DNA of 64,000 nt. Source: Isoetes taiwanensis. Lineage: Eukaryota > Streptophyta > Lycopodiopsida > Isoetales > Isoetaceae. Below are positions 43,958 through 55,395 of the stretch, in pieces. Location of the stretch: positions 16,567,563 through 16,631,562 of the forward strand of contig JAJEKV010000021.1 of assembly GCA_021234155.1 (NCBI GenBank), read 5' to 3'. The translations under genes were made by a program, and so were the position numbers. Position 1 is the stretch's first letter. Every line of letters starts with the position of its first letter. Below the pieces are notes generated by a model, which saw only the letters and a list, made by a program, of their open reading frames with translations, was not told the DNA's origin and did no database searches.

Positions 43958-44388
43958 CGGTATAAATTTATACCGTTTCTCGGTATAGATTTATACCGCA
44001 AGAGTTCTCTTTTCTTCGGATATTATATATGTAAGTATATGTATATATATTGTCATATATATATATACACACATATGTGTATAAATTGATTGTCTGAAGG
44101 TTGTCTGCGGTATAAATTTATACCGAGAGAGCTGTCGCGGTATAAATTTATACCGAGAGAGCTCTCGCGGTATAATGAGGGAGCTCTCACGGTATAAATT
44201 TATACCGTGTGGGAGCTCTCGCAGTGAATCGAGAGAGCTCTCGCGGTATAAATTTATACCGCTCGAGTCCTCTTGCGGTATAAATTTATACCGTTCGAGT
44301 CCATTTGCGGTATAACTTTATACCATGCGAACTCTCTGGCATGTTATATCCGCACAACACTACCTATTGTGGTATAAATTTATACCAC
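43958..44388. repeat. Cluster of CGGTATAAATTTATACCG palindromes
   Basis: Nine copies: 43,958, 43,981 (one mismatch), 44,108, 44,138, 44,190, 44,244, 44,276, 44,308 (imperfect) and 44,370. A tenth, trimmed at one end, is at 41,835 near the other end of the element. Most are perfect 18- to 22-base palindromes. GAGAGCTCTC palindromes lie between several of them. Flanks differ, so the palindrome itself is the conserved unit. Confidence 0.9.
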
Positions 44389-45769
44389 CCAGAAATTTAT
44401 TTTGAAGACTTAATGTCCACGCATTGTCATCGCGGTATACATAAGTCTTTAGCAAGACGGATGAGCAAATAAGAGCAAGTATATAAGACGAAGAGCAAGC
44501 GTCTTCGACTCCAACTTGCGCTTCAAAGTGTAAGTTTGTTCAATGAGGCATACTTCCATGTGAAAATGTTTGCTTCAATGAGGCAATGTCAAAATGTGTT
44601 GCATTTTTTACAGTTTTGTTCATAGTTTTGTACTGATTTTGAAAACTTTGAATAAAATACCTTTTTTGACACTTTAGTGTGCTTGCTGTTTTTTTAAATG
44701 TCTATTTTGTTTAGTTTTTGAAAATATTACTATTTCTCAAACCAAACTAGGGGCCAAAAAGGGATGTCAAACAATTTTGAATGGAAGCTAAGTTCACACC
44801 CCCCCTCAAAAATGATGCCTAAAATTTTTAAATTGTCACACTTGTCACAAATATACCATGAAAAGGGACCTTTTTGGGGGGATTTTAGGGAATCTTTCAA
44901 AGATTCCTTTTGAAGTGCGTTTTGAGCAAATTAGTGCGTTTCATTTTAAACTTTGTTTCCTTATAAGTTGTACCTGTTGATAAGGCACAAACCATTAACT
45001 TGTAGATGTGGAGCACAAGGAATAAGGAGCGAGAATAAAGATTCCTTACAAGGGCAATAGTTGCTATAAGGGCGTAAGCCCCAGCTAGACCATAAAAGAA
45101 TCGGTCTTGCCAAACTTTGGACTCATTCAAAGTCTCCCACCAATCCACCCCCGACCTTAATCCCAAATACAAGGAACTAGTCACAGGCCTGTCCATCTTC
45201 AATGCTTGTTATTCTTTGTGCTCCTAACCCTAGAATTTAAGTGCTACCATGCCTTTTCTCCAAGCACTTTCAGATCAACAGGCTCGTTTCCATATAATTA
45301 AGAAGCCAAACTAGGCAGTTATTTGTGCTTTTGAACTAGCTGGGCCAAATGGGTAGTAAATGAACCTCAATAAAAGCGGCAAATAAGCGCCCACCGGAGA
45401 AGATTACCTCAGAAGCATCATAAGCCCATAAACAGATAAAAACGCTTGATCTTCCTTCCAGCTGCCCTGCTATTCTTCCTCTGGGGATACTACTGCTGGA
45501 AAAGGAAGCTTGATCCTGTCCTGGGCTGTGCCAAGACGGCTAAGATCCGTCCTTCCTCAAGTCGTGGCAACATCTGATCCGTTGACGCCACGCAGGAATA
45601 TTCGCATTACTTGCTTGGATGCTTATCTCTGGATAGTTGTCGGATTTCTTCGCTGCCTTCCACCCAAAAGGTGAGGATCATTGCCCTTTTTCGGCTTTCA
45701 ATATGCCACAGACTATTTGGTTTTGGACGGCTCAGATGCGCTTTTACCTTTGCCGCATTATCTGAAACC

Positions 45770-46379
45770 CTAAATTTCAGAGTTAACAATAAACAACGAA
45801 TTTCATATTGTCTATTTTACCATAAAGGACAGTGAATACTTTTTTGCTATAGGAGTCCCATGTTCCCCATTACCTTATATTCAAAATTTTAGTAAATGTC
45901 AAGTTCTAAATCATATTCAAAGTCATATTGCTAGGCCAACTCACCTTTAAGTCCATACTTCTGCCAGAACTTACATCCAAAAGGGGAAAGCGTATACTAA
46001 ATCCAATGTCTAGATAAATCAATCATATGGTGACATGCCATTATATTTATACTCAATTCCAGCTATTTGAAAAGAAGGGAAAGGAAAATAATCCCATGTC
46101 TAGCCATGTAAGATTTAAAGCCCAAATCCAATTCACAATATATCATGGAACATGATTATTCTAACCATATCATCAATTGAATGTCCTCTAAGGTTTTCTT
46201 TGGTACACAACAGACCACCCCCAAAGACAAATTCCATAGCCTACTTCTTGTCACAGTGTAAGATAACCAGTATTACTTATCTTAAAACCTGGTTATAGAC
46301 TGTATTCTGAGAAAGGCCCTTGTAAATAACCAGCCATTTGACAATTTTCCATATCACTAGGTAGTTAACATGGCTACAC
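45770..46379. other. AT-rich region, no gene seen
   Basis: Sequence beyond the upstream end of locus B. Short frames only, none recognised. Confidence 0.4.
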
Positions 46380-47535
46380 TTGTTTAAACTTCTGCAATCA
46401 GCATCATGGCTCATGGCTTATGGCTATCTGTCATGGTCTATAGACAATCATATTTTTGCCTCATTTGTCTTTATACCATATCATTTGCATTCCACATTAT
46501 TCACAATGAACCTTGCAGTTGGTTTCATAGCTTGCGCTCTAGCTATCTCGCCACAGTCCTCAAAAGCTTTCCTAAGATCTTATTCTGTTGCTGATGGGTG
46601 CAAGAACCTAACAAACATTCCATGCTTTGGTGCTTGGGCAAAAGTTCGTAAGCTGAATCCTGCACCATCTTTTGGAGATAATTTATCTGCACTTAGAACT
46701 GTTTAGTCAGGCCTAGGTCCATCTTCTGAACGGGCAATGATGATGATTGAAGAAATTTCTCGGCAGCATAACTACCAGATGCATCCTGCCCTCATTCTTT
46801 TGCTGCGAAGATTCTGTGCCAAGGCTACGAATATGTTTTAAAATATCAATATGCCTCTCGATCTCCCCTCTCGTCTCTCCTGTCATTTTTCTGAAGTTGC
46901 TTATCCCTCCAGGCTTTTCCTGCTCCTTTGAGATTTCAAATTCAAAATCAGAAGCAATTTTTGAATAAGAGCTCTTCGAAGATATTGTGGAACTTCGAGA
47001 TATTGCAAGACACGAACTAAAAATGATGCTCCATGATATTCTGCTGAAGAAACTTGCAGATTCATCACCATCATACAAAAAAGACAATCTGCTCGAAAGA
47101 GGAAACCAGTAGCCTAAAAAGATCAAGCAGAATCCATCACTAAAAACCAACTGCATATATTTATAGCCACCAGGCTACAGTAATGTGCATACCTCGTCTA
47201 TCCTGAATATTTCGGCAGCCCTTGCTAAATGAAGAATCTTGCTAAATTATAGTCAGGCATAAGGATAAATGAATTGGAGCTTTGAATGCAAGATAGGCAT
47301 TTGAAAAGAACACAGATTCCAGATATCTTGCCAACATCCAAAGAAGGGGATATAGCTTTTCATCCAAAGACTGTTTCTCATACCAGTCACGTACTGCTTG
47401 CGCTGGACAATCCGCCATGCCTAGCTCCAGGTTTAAACTGGCGGTCACAGAGTCGAGAAGAAGGGATAACCCTACTGAACTTGAGTCACTTTTAATCTTC
47501 ATTCTTTCAATTGTATTCTCATTTTCTATCTGCAT
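46380..47535. other. Exon-like frames on both strands, unassigned
   Basis: On the + strand a frame from 46,380 includes MNLAVGFIACALAISPQSSK and, after a TAG at 46,704, continues in frame with SERAMMMIEEISRQ to about 46,835. On the minus strand, 47,535-47,242 (DCPAQAVRDWYEKQSLDEKL) and 47,156-46,713 (KMTGETRGEIERHIDILKHI) also look coding. They cannot all be real. The minus pair could be two exons of one gene, the plus frame one broken exon. No family is recognised on either strand. Confidence 0.3.
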
Positions 47536-47990
47536 TATAACACACCTTCATTCTCATGCAAATTCTGATGCCCACACCCTCCACGGCTCTGTCCATGGGT
47601 TGCTCGGCCCCTCTTTCGGGCCCCCGCAGTCATCGCCATCGCTAACTGCGGCTATTGTGACCTTGTATAGGTCACTTTAACTTGCCGTCCATCTTTTACG
47701 TCCAGTTAAAATTCTGTTAACAATACTAACCATGATTTCGGGTGTGAAGGAATATCCCGTTAGTGTTTTTAGTTAAAAAAAAATTAACAGCCCGTAATTA
47801 CTAAACACTAACTTAAATGTTGGTGTGAAGTAGGTCGTAGTTAAAAACTCTAACTAAACCTAACTTAACGATGGGTCTGAATAGACCCTAAGCCTGTCAT
47901 CCATCAACAATGAGCTTGATTGCCTACTGTTCTGAGCAACCCCACATTGCAGTGACTTTCAGAAGAATGAATGATCATCCGATAGATTCT
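47536..47990. other. Region without recognised genes
   Basis: GC-rich start (47,575-47,650), then TTAGTG/TAACTA-rich sequence with CCCGTTAGTGTTTTTAG and partly inverted TAACTAA words between 47,690 and 47,890. It may be a decayed small MITE, but clear ends were not found. Confidence 0.35.
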
Positions 47991-48058
47991 TGACACACTA
48001 TATTGCTTTTTACCTTCACAACCCCATGAGATGGAGTCAGCTGATCCATTCCAGTTAC

Positions 48059-50778
48059 TCAAAGCCTGTGATACTGATGTAAAGACTTTCTTATTTGTCT
48101 GGAATCACTGACCTTTGTCACGATTTGCTGCCAGGTAAGCCACCTACCATTGCACCTGAGATCAGAGATAGTTTTTAGACCAGAATCACTCCATTCTTTG
48201 TATTTCCTTGGATGCTTAAGAGCTAAGCAACCTGCCTCTGTAGGAAGTAAGTTATGATGCCAAAAGAAATGAAAACCTGAACTTACACATTTGAGATCAT
48301 CTGCATGAAAACAATGTGAGACTTCATTCCAAGACATTTCATGATAGACCAGCTGTGAGCTGATAAAAAGCCGAGTCTGGTAGCTGATGGTATATGGAGA
48401 TCCTTCCCACTGGTTTAGACTTCTCAATCCAATATTTGATAAAGGACATGGCAGTAGAGTCATAGGATCCATGCAGTCCCATGTCTAAGGCAAGAGGAAG
48501 CCCCAGTAGTTTGGTGGCCATATTTTTCTCTAGAATGGGGATATCTGCAATACTAGCTTTTGAGGTGTCCAAAAGGATCACACATTTAGACCTGTTCAAG
48601 TGAACTCCTGAGGCTTTGCCAAATAACTCCATTGCAGACAAAAAGGTGATAATCCTTTTACCATCATCCTCTAAAAAAATAAGCATGTCATCTGCATACT
48701 ACATCAAAGATAGAGACTTACAATCATCAGGCATTTGAAGACACTTAATTTGCCAAGTTTGTTGAAGTTTATGGTAATTCTGGTCACCATTTCTGCCACT
48801 ATAAGAAACAAATATGGGGCAAGAGGGCACCCTTGTCTGACTCCTCTTTTGCAAGGAATAGAAAGGGAAGGAGAGCCATTGACCAGAACTGCAGATCTAG
48901 CCTCTTTATTGAAAGCATAAACCAAATTGATTACCTGCTGAGAAAAGCCAAGGAACTCCATTGCCCTATATAAGAAATCACAGTGAATGGTATCAAAAGC
49001 CCTTTTGAAATCAAGCTTTAGTAGCATGCAATTTTGCTTGGAAAGTTATTCCAATGCAGGCCTTCACATGCTCCAATGAAATTGTCAAGAATGCTCTGGG
49101 AAGGAAGAAAAGCAGATTGCAGGGGATTGATAGTTATTTCCAACATGGGCTTGAGCCTATTTGCCAACAATTTGGCCAATATTTAATAGCTCGTGTTAGT
49201 CAAAGAGACAGGTCTCCAGTCAGAGAAATCTATAGGTTGATCCACCTTTGGAACCAAAGGTTTAAGACCAGCATTGATTGCAGGGTGTAAACTGTCAGCA
49301 GTCCAAGCCCCTTGAATAAAAGTTGTGATGTCATCTTGCATAATGTTGTGATTCTGGGGGAAAACCATCATGACCTGGACTTTTACCAGAAGCGATAGAG
49401 TTCAAAGTGAGAAAGATTTCCTGCTTCTGTGGAACAGCTATAAGAAGCTCATTGTTAATTAACATGGGACCAGAATCAATAGAATTGAAAAATTCTTTAA
49501 GATCAACCTGAAGATAAGACTGCACATCAAATAACTCAAAGGAATTTCTGGGCAAAGAAGGATTGGATTCCTTGCTGTCCCTGAATAATGTTGCTTTGAT
49601 CATCTTGGACTGAAAGGATACTATTATTGATAACTCTACTTTTGGCAGCTCGAAAAAAGAAAGAAGAGCTACTTTTGTCCATCAAGTTGACATATTGACA
49701 TTTACTTCTGATGGCCAAGGATTGAGCCTCTAACTCCTCAATGTGTTTGACATTGATTTCTAGCCTTTCTTCCTGCTCCTGCAAAGACTGATTATCCTTA
49801 TCAAGAAATAAGAGTTCCCTCACCTTTTTTATCTGAGCATAAACCTCATTTTTTTTGTTGCCTTTTCTTTTTTGCCCAATCTTTTTCCCAGTTTTTAATC
49901 CAATACTTCAGCTTTTTTTAATTTCTGCACAAAACTTGCCATTGATCTACTATTTCCAAGCTTGGGAAGGGACACATAGGATTCCCTTAATTGTAAGCAG
50001 AATTGCTTAATATGCAGTAGCTGAACATTAAATTTAAAGGGAGTGTTTACCTTGGCAGCACGTGAGGCATAAGAGGGGGACTCTAAAACCTGTGGAAAAT
50101 GATCAGAGATGGAGTTGCTACAATCTGACTTGATGAGAATTTGATCCCAAATGTCCAAATCAGTTGATGAACTATAGAACCTGTCTAGAACACAGAAGGT
50201 ACTCTCAAGGCCTTTTCTTTTATTGCTTCAGGAATAGGTGGCCGAGGAGGAAGGGGGATGATAAACAAACATATCAATAAGCTTTTCCCATTCTCTCCTT
50301 TCATTTTTTGTCATGTTTAACTTCTTACCCAATTTCTGATCCCAGTGGGGGGTATTATTAAAATCCCCTGTTAAGAGCCAATTATGCATCTGATTTTGAC
50401 CTTCAATCCAAATTCTCATTTCACTCCACTGTCTTTCACTTTCATGAGGCTTTGTTGCAGCATAGACATTAATAATGCCTGAAATTTGACCTTTAATATC
50501 CAGAAAACTGACAGACCATCGACCTGAAGGGGCTACGTAAGAGTCAGAGGATGAAAATCCTTTCCAGATCATGCAAATGCCTCCTCGGATACCATTGACA
50601 GCAACCCAAGTGGAGCCACTCCCTGGACACAGTCTCCTAATTTAGAAGATTTAAGAAAGGGAAGTCTATGCTCCTGCAATAAAATAATGTCTGCTCTCAT
50701 TTCTTGTATGGCAATCAGAGCCTTTTTTCTTTTTAAAGGACCCTTTATGCCTCTAAGATTCCAACAAACAATCTTCAC
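48059..50778 (-). pseudogene. LINE ORF2: endonuclease and reverse transcriptase
   Basis: Endonuclease: MKIVCWNLRGIKGPLKRKKA, ADIILLQEHRLP and WLLTGDFNNTPHWDQKLGKK. RT: NSIASGKSPGHDGFPPES, FSDWRPVSLTNTSY, LKLDFKRAFDTIHCDF, GVRQGCPLAPYLFLI and the catalytic YADD near 48,685, with a TAG just before it that a CAG-to-TAG change explains. Then LNRSKC and the C-terminal region with FHFFWHHNLLP. At least six frame breaks or stops separate these blocks. ORF2 copies the LINE RNA at a nicked target site. Confidence 0.85.
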
Positions 50779-50855
50779 AAAGATTTATTTTTGGTATTAG
50801 AGGCAGGCCCATCCAAATTGAAGAGGACCATTTTCTTGTGCTTTTTCTTCGATGT

Positions 50856-52632
50856 TTATGGGGTATAGAATTCCTCAAGCCCAGATTGTGCAGAAAATGA
50901 CATAACCAAATCATTTATTGGGTATACCTCTTCTAGACTAACATCCACAGCAGCCCTTGTACCTTGATCAGCACAAATAGCTTGAACAGATTGTTGGGGT
51001 TTTGAAGGCTGGATTTCTGAGCCCTCTCTAATAGCAGAAGTCTCAACATGATTTGGAGATTTTGGCTGTTGCTTTAAAAGCTCACCAGTATCTACCTGAT
51101 TTCCAATCCCAGAATTATGGATCAGAGGCATTGGCTATTGCTTCTGAAGCTCACCAATACCTTTTAGATGTGGTTTGTCAGGGCCAGGAAAAAGGATTTG
51201 GACAGGAAGATCAGAGACCATTTTAGAGGCATGTGAACATTCACCCTTCTCCACAGCAGCAGAGGGAGAAGCAGACAGAGCCCCATTCTCCATAGTTGGC
51301 TCCCTAATTATAATTCCTCGGTTTAAAACCTTTACACTTCCAGGAAGCTCATCAGACTTCCGAATCCAGGCCATTTTTCCTTTCTTCTGAGCTAATTGAG
51401 CCTGTTCAGCTCTTTCATGCTCTTCTCTAATCTTTTGTTTACGGGACTTTCTCTTCACATTGCCATTAACATTCTGCTTCTTGGATGCAGGGGATGATTC
51501 CTTATATGGTGTAATCCATGGGTTTGGGGGCTCCAAGTTGGCTTTTTGTTCTCAATAAAGCCTTTGCAGATCCCGCCACCATGCAACCGGATTCCACAAG
51601 TACCACAAGGAGTGGGGATCCCTCTCCATTGCAAAGGAAGACATTTTTGAAGGCCAAAATAATCATAATAGTCAATTCTCTCAGGGATTGGCTTGAGAAG
51701 ATTTAATTGGATCCAGATATGCGGAGGTTGATCCGGCATGGCTTCCATTCCAATGAAATCCCCCAATTCCTGAAAGAGATTCCTCAGAATTTCTTCACTC
51801 CAATAAATTGGACTAAGGCCTTGCATCGAGGTCCATGCAGGATGGAAGAGTTGCTTGATGTCCTGAGGATCAAAGGCCGGGTACCATCTTTGAAAGAAAA
51901 TTTGGGTATTGGCTCTCGTAATTGTGCCTTGTTTAAGGAGCATTTTAATAGATATCTCATTTCCACATTCCACAAGGAAGAAAGGGAAACCAAGCCAATA
52001 AATCTTAGAAATAGAGATACTTTCAATCAATTTTTCGAGCTCGGCTCTTATCATCGGGAGTTTCACTCCTTCATGTCTAACACAGCTAATCACTGCTCGA
52101 TTCACCATCTGTTTTAGCCTTGCTTCCACAAAAGGGTTTTTCAAAATTTTACCATGGAATACATGCTTGGTTTTTTCCTCAACTGGCCCACCCTGCTCCT
52201 CTTGCAAATTGTTCAAATGCTCCAGAATTGGCACACAATATTCTGCTGCCTTTGCACAGCTCTTATCTCCATCTGTTGCCTCGTTGCCACCATATCTACA
52301 GGAGTTACACTTGTCTTTTGCTTCTCCGGCTCTAAGTCCGACAGGTACGTGAAAAAGTCGCCAAACGCCATCAAATTTTCTGCGTTCTCTTCGACTTCCT
52401 TTCCTTTTCTCACCCTATTGGTTTCATCATTATTGACTGCTGCATTCTGTCCTTTTGCAGGCTCCAAATCTTTCAAAAATTGTACCAATTTCCTCCTTTC
52501 AAAATCTAACATAGCAGACACTCTTCTTGCAATCATTTTGATCTCATCTGGCACAGAATCCAATGTTTGGCTGTCACTCGCTTTTCTCAAATTGTCTTTC
52601 CACGACAAAATAGCGGATTTACCATTATCCAT
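50856..52632 (-). pseudogene. LINE ORF1, nucleic-acid-binding protein
   Basis: The start ATG at 52,632 gives MDNGKSAILSWKDNLRKASD. After a frameshift near 52,220 the frame 52,234-51,455 has the plant L1 ORF1 core (YWLGFPFFLVECGNEISIKM; PPHIWIQLNLLKPIPERIDY) and a knuckle-like CGTCGIRLHGGGIC. A second shift leads to a Lys-rich tail (KSRKQKIREEHERAEQAQLA) ending near 50,856. It binds the element RNA in family members. Confidence 0.8.
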
Positions 52633-52706
52633 AACTAACTTCTCAAAAAACTATGAACCAAAACCAAGAACCAAATCTGTTTTTCCTTTTGAGTTTTTCT
52701 TCTTCC

Positions 52707-52728
52707 TTTTTTTTTTTTTTTTTTTTTT
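52707..52728 (-). repeat. Poly(T) tract, possible retroposon tail
   Basis: 22 T just upstream of the L1-like ORF1. Read on the minus strand, it is a poly(A) tail for sequence to the right (52,729 onward), but no target duplication was identified. Confidence 0.5.
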
Positions 52729-52994
52729 AATACTATGATTTTCCCATCATGCCAATCACAGAAGACATGGAATATACCATTGGCAGCAGCATGAATTCTC
52801 CTAACCAAAACTCTTCAGCAAGAATAGCGTTTTCAGGAATGGTTGAAAAAATGGGGGCAAAAAGTTGATCTGGGAAGAATTGCTGCATCACCAGGGAGTT
52901 CCATAGTACATCAGGCTCCCCTTCGAGCCACCCACATGAATACCGACCGTTCTGTATCAAAATTGCAAGTAGTCTCACCATGGCACCATTTTTG

Positions 52995-53115
52995 AGTGCT
53001 CAGAAAAATCCCGTGAACTTAGGATCTCGGTCAGACACTATAGCTCTTCGCATACCATGCAAGCTGAATATGTTGGTGGCAAATAGCACTGCCGTTTCCA
53101 ATGCTGTGATCGTTG
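52995..53115 (-). pseudogene. pol: Integrase core fragment of an LTR retrotransposon
   Basis: A minus-strand frame reads ETAVLFATNIFSLHGMRRAI, then VSDRDPKFTGFF, which holds the second catalytic Asp of Ty3/gypsy integrase. About 40 residues only. The sequence downstream (52,981-52,733) continues open but shows no integrase motif. It is a small relic of a second gypsy element, different from the one at the left. Confidence 0.7.
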
Positions 53116-54180
53116 ATTTACATCAGTGTGAAGATAGGCATTGAAAAACTGGGGGCTTAATTTCTATTTTTCGGTTTGCATTTTTGCTTACCACTAAAAA
53201 GTTCCTAGGAATTTTGAGGTTTCTATACAAAATTCGGCAAATAATGAAGCCACCTTTATTCATGTCCCTATTAAAAAGTTAACCTAACATCAAAGCTAGT
53301 GTGAGCCACCCATATTCATGTCCCCATGGGTTGCTGTCATTAAAAGAAACTTAAAATCTAACCTAAGAAAAGTCACCCTTATATTGCTTATTCTGCTCTT
53401 GAATGTCTTCCATAAGGCCATTACGCCTAACATGAAATGGGCCGTGACATGCCATTTTTATCAAAATACGGCGGTCAGACCAGTTCAAAACCAAACTATG
53501 GCCTCACAGCTAAGTAAAATTCACGGCATATTTTTTCAGGCGGAGATTTAGGCGCCATATTTTCACACGATTGGCTCTCCGTCTTCCTCATAGCCAGGGC
53601 TTTTCCCGTAGTAGCTCATTTGATCCTAAATTGCGTTCTTATGTTTTCCCGGCAATTCAATGCATCAGTCGATCTTGAGGAGCTAGTGCCTCCGTGGACG
53701 ATAAAATCATATTCTATTCTATTCTATTCTCAAGCGTGATGGGTTCGTGCAGTGGTGATATTGAAGGTTTGCAATCTCTCCCTTCTTGAATAAACATGTA
53801 GTAGCAGTCTCTCTCTTCTTGAAGGACTGCTTGTAAATTTGATTTTGATATAACTTTCCTTTTATTGAATCAATTATCTGCCTTATCTAACTTTGGTATG
53901 AATCTAAATTATGGAAAACTTAAATTGTTTGCATATGATATATAAGCGCATATCAGTAGAAATCGGTCTAACAAGCAGGGAGCCCAAGACCGCAACCTTA
54001 CCCCAAGACCGCAACCTTAGATTTAAGCGCATGCGAAAAAAAAATAGCCTTCGCTATGGCGCCTGGCAAAATCGGAGCCCACAGGGTAAGTACGAAAGTC
54101 AAAATGAACGAAAACTCTGGAATTTTCTAAATTTTCCGCATGAACCATGCCATAGCATTATTTTAAAAATAATTAATGTT
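53116..54180. other. Region without recognised genes; LINE tip at 53,660-53,730
   Basis: Mostly unassigned. At 53,690 CTCCGTGGACGATAAAAT precedes TATTC repeats (to 53,730), matching the LINE 3' end at 39.1 kb, here on the + strand. CCCAAGACCGCAACCTTA is tandemly doubled at 53,981-54,019. Confidence 0.45.
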
Positions 54181-54479
54181 GCCACCTCACGTTCAAACGT
54201 CACCTCGTATTTAATTGTCTTGCCACCTTGCAACATGGGCCTTGCCACTTCATCATATTATTAATACGCTAACTTCCATGCACTTTCCCATAAGTATATT
54301 TGGATGGTGCAGATTTTTCACCTCCCTATCTGACGGTTCACGCATGGGGTACATGCCCATGCATGCCCCCTACACCCTCCAATGAGGTGGCAACATCAAG
54401 GCCCTTTATTTTTTAGATGAACGGATGGGATCAATCTCTATATATATGACCCCCCATGTTACGTACATGCCCCCCATGG

Positions 54480-55395
54480 AATAATTATATATATAGTATG
54501 ATATATATACACAAGAAATTTAACACGTCCTACGGTGCGTTAATTTTAGCATATTCTTACGGTGCAAGGCCCTGTCGTGCTCTAGGTAACCAACAATTCT
54601 ACTGAGATTCTCTTGTGATTTCTCTATATTCTTCAACATTCTATGTACTATATTTAGCATTCATGAAGATTCCCCTAGATTCCCTTAGAATTTTCAATTT
54701 TGATTGAGGTGCTTACCCATGAGCATTTAGAACCTTCCAAATAATCTATTTTGGATCTGTGCAACATTTCTAAAAACACTTTCTATTTTTAGACTAAGGC
54801 GCCAGAACATTCCAGAACTTTCTTGAACTATCTAGAACTTTCTAGAGCCTCCAGAACATTTTAGAACTTTCTTGAACTATCTAGAATGTTATATTTTATT
54901 TTATCTTAATTAGAACATTACCCTTAAGTATAATTGAAATATAATTATTTATAGAATTAATGCTTGGTCTAGTGGTTAGAATGGGGGCTGGGAGTCTTAA
55001 TGACCAGGGTTCAAATCCCCCCAATAACATAAACATTTTTAAAAGCCTTTCCTTAAAATTTGTTGAAAATACCAAGGCCCGAGTATGCAATGTGAGCCGT
55101 AGGATCTTGGACCAAGGATTATGATCAATCTGGACCGTAGGATCATGTAGGATATATCTAAAGCAACGTGAGCCGTACGATCTCGGATCAACGACCAGGA
55201 TCAAGAATAACCTAGACCGTAAGATCGATTACATATAATTCCCAAAGCCATGTGCACCGTAGGATATGCCCCCAAGCAACGTGAGCAGTAGGATCTCGGA
55301 CCGGCGGTCAGGATCAGATCAACCTGGACCGTAGGATCGCATCTATACGGATTATATATAAACTCTCAAGCCATCTGGGCCGTAGGATTGCCTAA
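54480..55395 (+). repeat. Heat-shock-like array, tRNA-like boxes and CCGTAGGATC array (copy 2)
   Basis: Begins with ACACGTCCTACGGTGCGTTA, as copies 1 and 3 do. The GAA/TTC array at 54,803-54,890 reads GAA-ca-TTC-ca-GAA-ct-TTC-tt-GAA with further in-register blocks. The A box TGGTCTAGTGG is at 54,965 and the B box GGTTCAAATCC at 55,008. CCGTAGGATC-type boxes run from 55,095 to 55,390. The array is shorter than in copies 1 and 3. Confidence 0.8.

Larger units (their letters stand above)
41334..44957. mobile_element. 3.62-kb TIR element inserted in TOM1-like exon 2
   Basis: The ends AACAAGTATTAAAATGAAAC (left) and AACAAAGTTTAAAATGAAAC (right, reverse complement) match over about 30 bases, with more similarity inside (GATTCC, AAAAAGG). 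TCCT flanks both sides (41,330-41,333 and 44,958-44,961), a 4-bp target duplication. Joining the flanks restores the uninterrupted exon seen in locus A. No transposase frame is seen. The interior holds a GAA/TTC array, a tRNA-like promoter, CCGTAGGATC boxes and TATAAATTTATA palindromes. Superfamily unassigned. Confidence 0.85.
38071..45196 (-). pseudogene. TOM1/TOM3-like gene with Gag fusion, locus B (multiply broken)
   Basis: Exon 1 is intact at 45,196-45,050 and contains DWWETLNESKVWQDRFFYGL. Exon 2 is split by a 3.62-kb TIR element between 44,958 and 41,333. Exon 4 lacks one base in its A run. Exon 6 has lost 21 bases in frame. The acceptor of exon 9 is deleted, and exon 10 lacks one base. 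The last exon is split after EIAPS by a LINE fragment at 39,081-39,724. The fused Gag begins at ATG 39,009 and keeps its CCHC knuckle (CFFCKEAGHNAARCP), but TAG codons replace CAG at two places (near 38,917 and 38,578). Exon 8 is better preserved here (RRKKLRE) than in A. The fusion with Gag predates the duplication. Confidence 0.85.
36652..45760 (-). repeat. Duplicated segment, copy B, with two large insertions
   Basis: Matches segment A from the A run (36,652-36,662) through exon 2 at 41,333, and again from 44,958 to about 45,760. The gap is a 3.62-kb TIR element; a further ~0.65-kb LINE piece lies at 39,081-39,724. The upstream region is more complete here than in A and matches the third fragment at 32.4-33.2 kb. 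Confidence 0.85.
47995..52690 (-). mobile_element. L1-like LINE, nearly full length, decayed
   Basis: In minus-strand order, an ORF1 with a CCHC-type knuckle region (about 52,632-50,856) is followed by an endonuclease (50,778-50,228) and a reverse transcriptase (about 49,603-48,059). This is the plant L1 layout. Frame breaks are many. A T run at 52,707-52,728 lies just beyond the 5' end and is more likely the tail of another retroposon. The 3' end and target duplications are unclear. Confidence 0.85.

Noticed and set aside
43958-44388. CRISPR-like array
   Set aside because: The repeats are short palindromes at irregular spacing in a plant transposon, without cas genes.
51175-52738. Plus-strand frames over the L1-like ORF1
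   Set aside because: The minus strand carries a coherent ORF1 with a knuckle-like motif; the plus frames are shadows.
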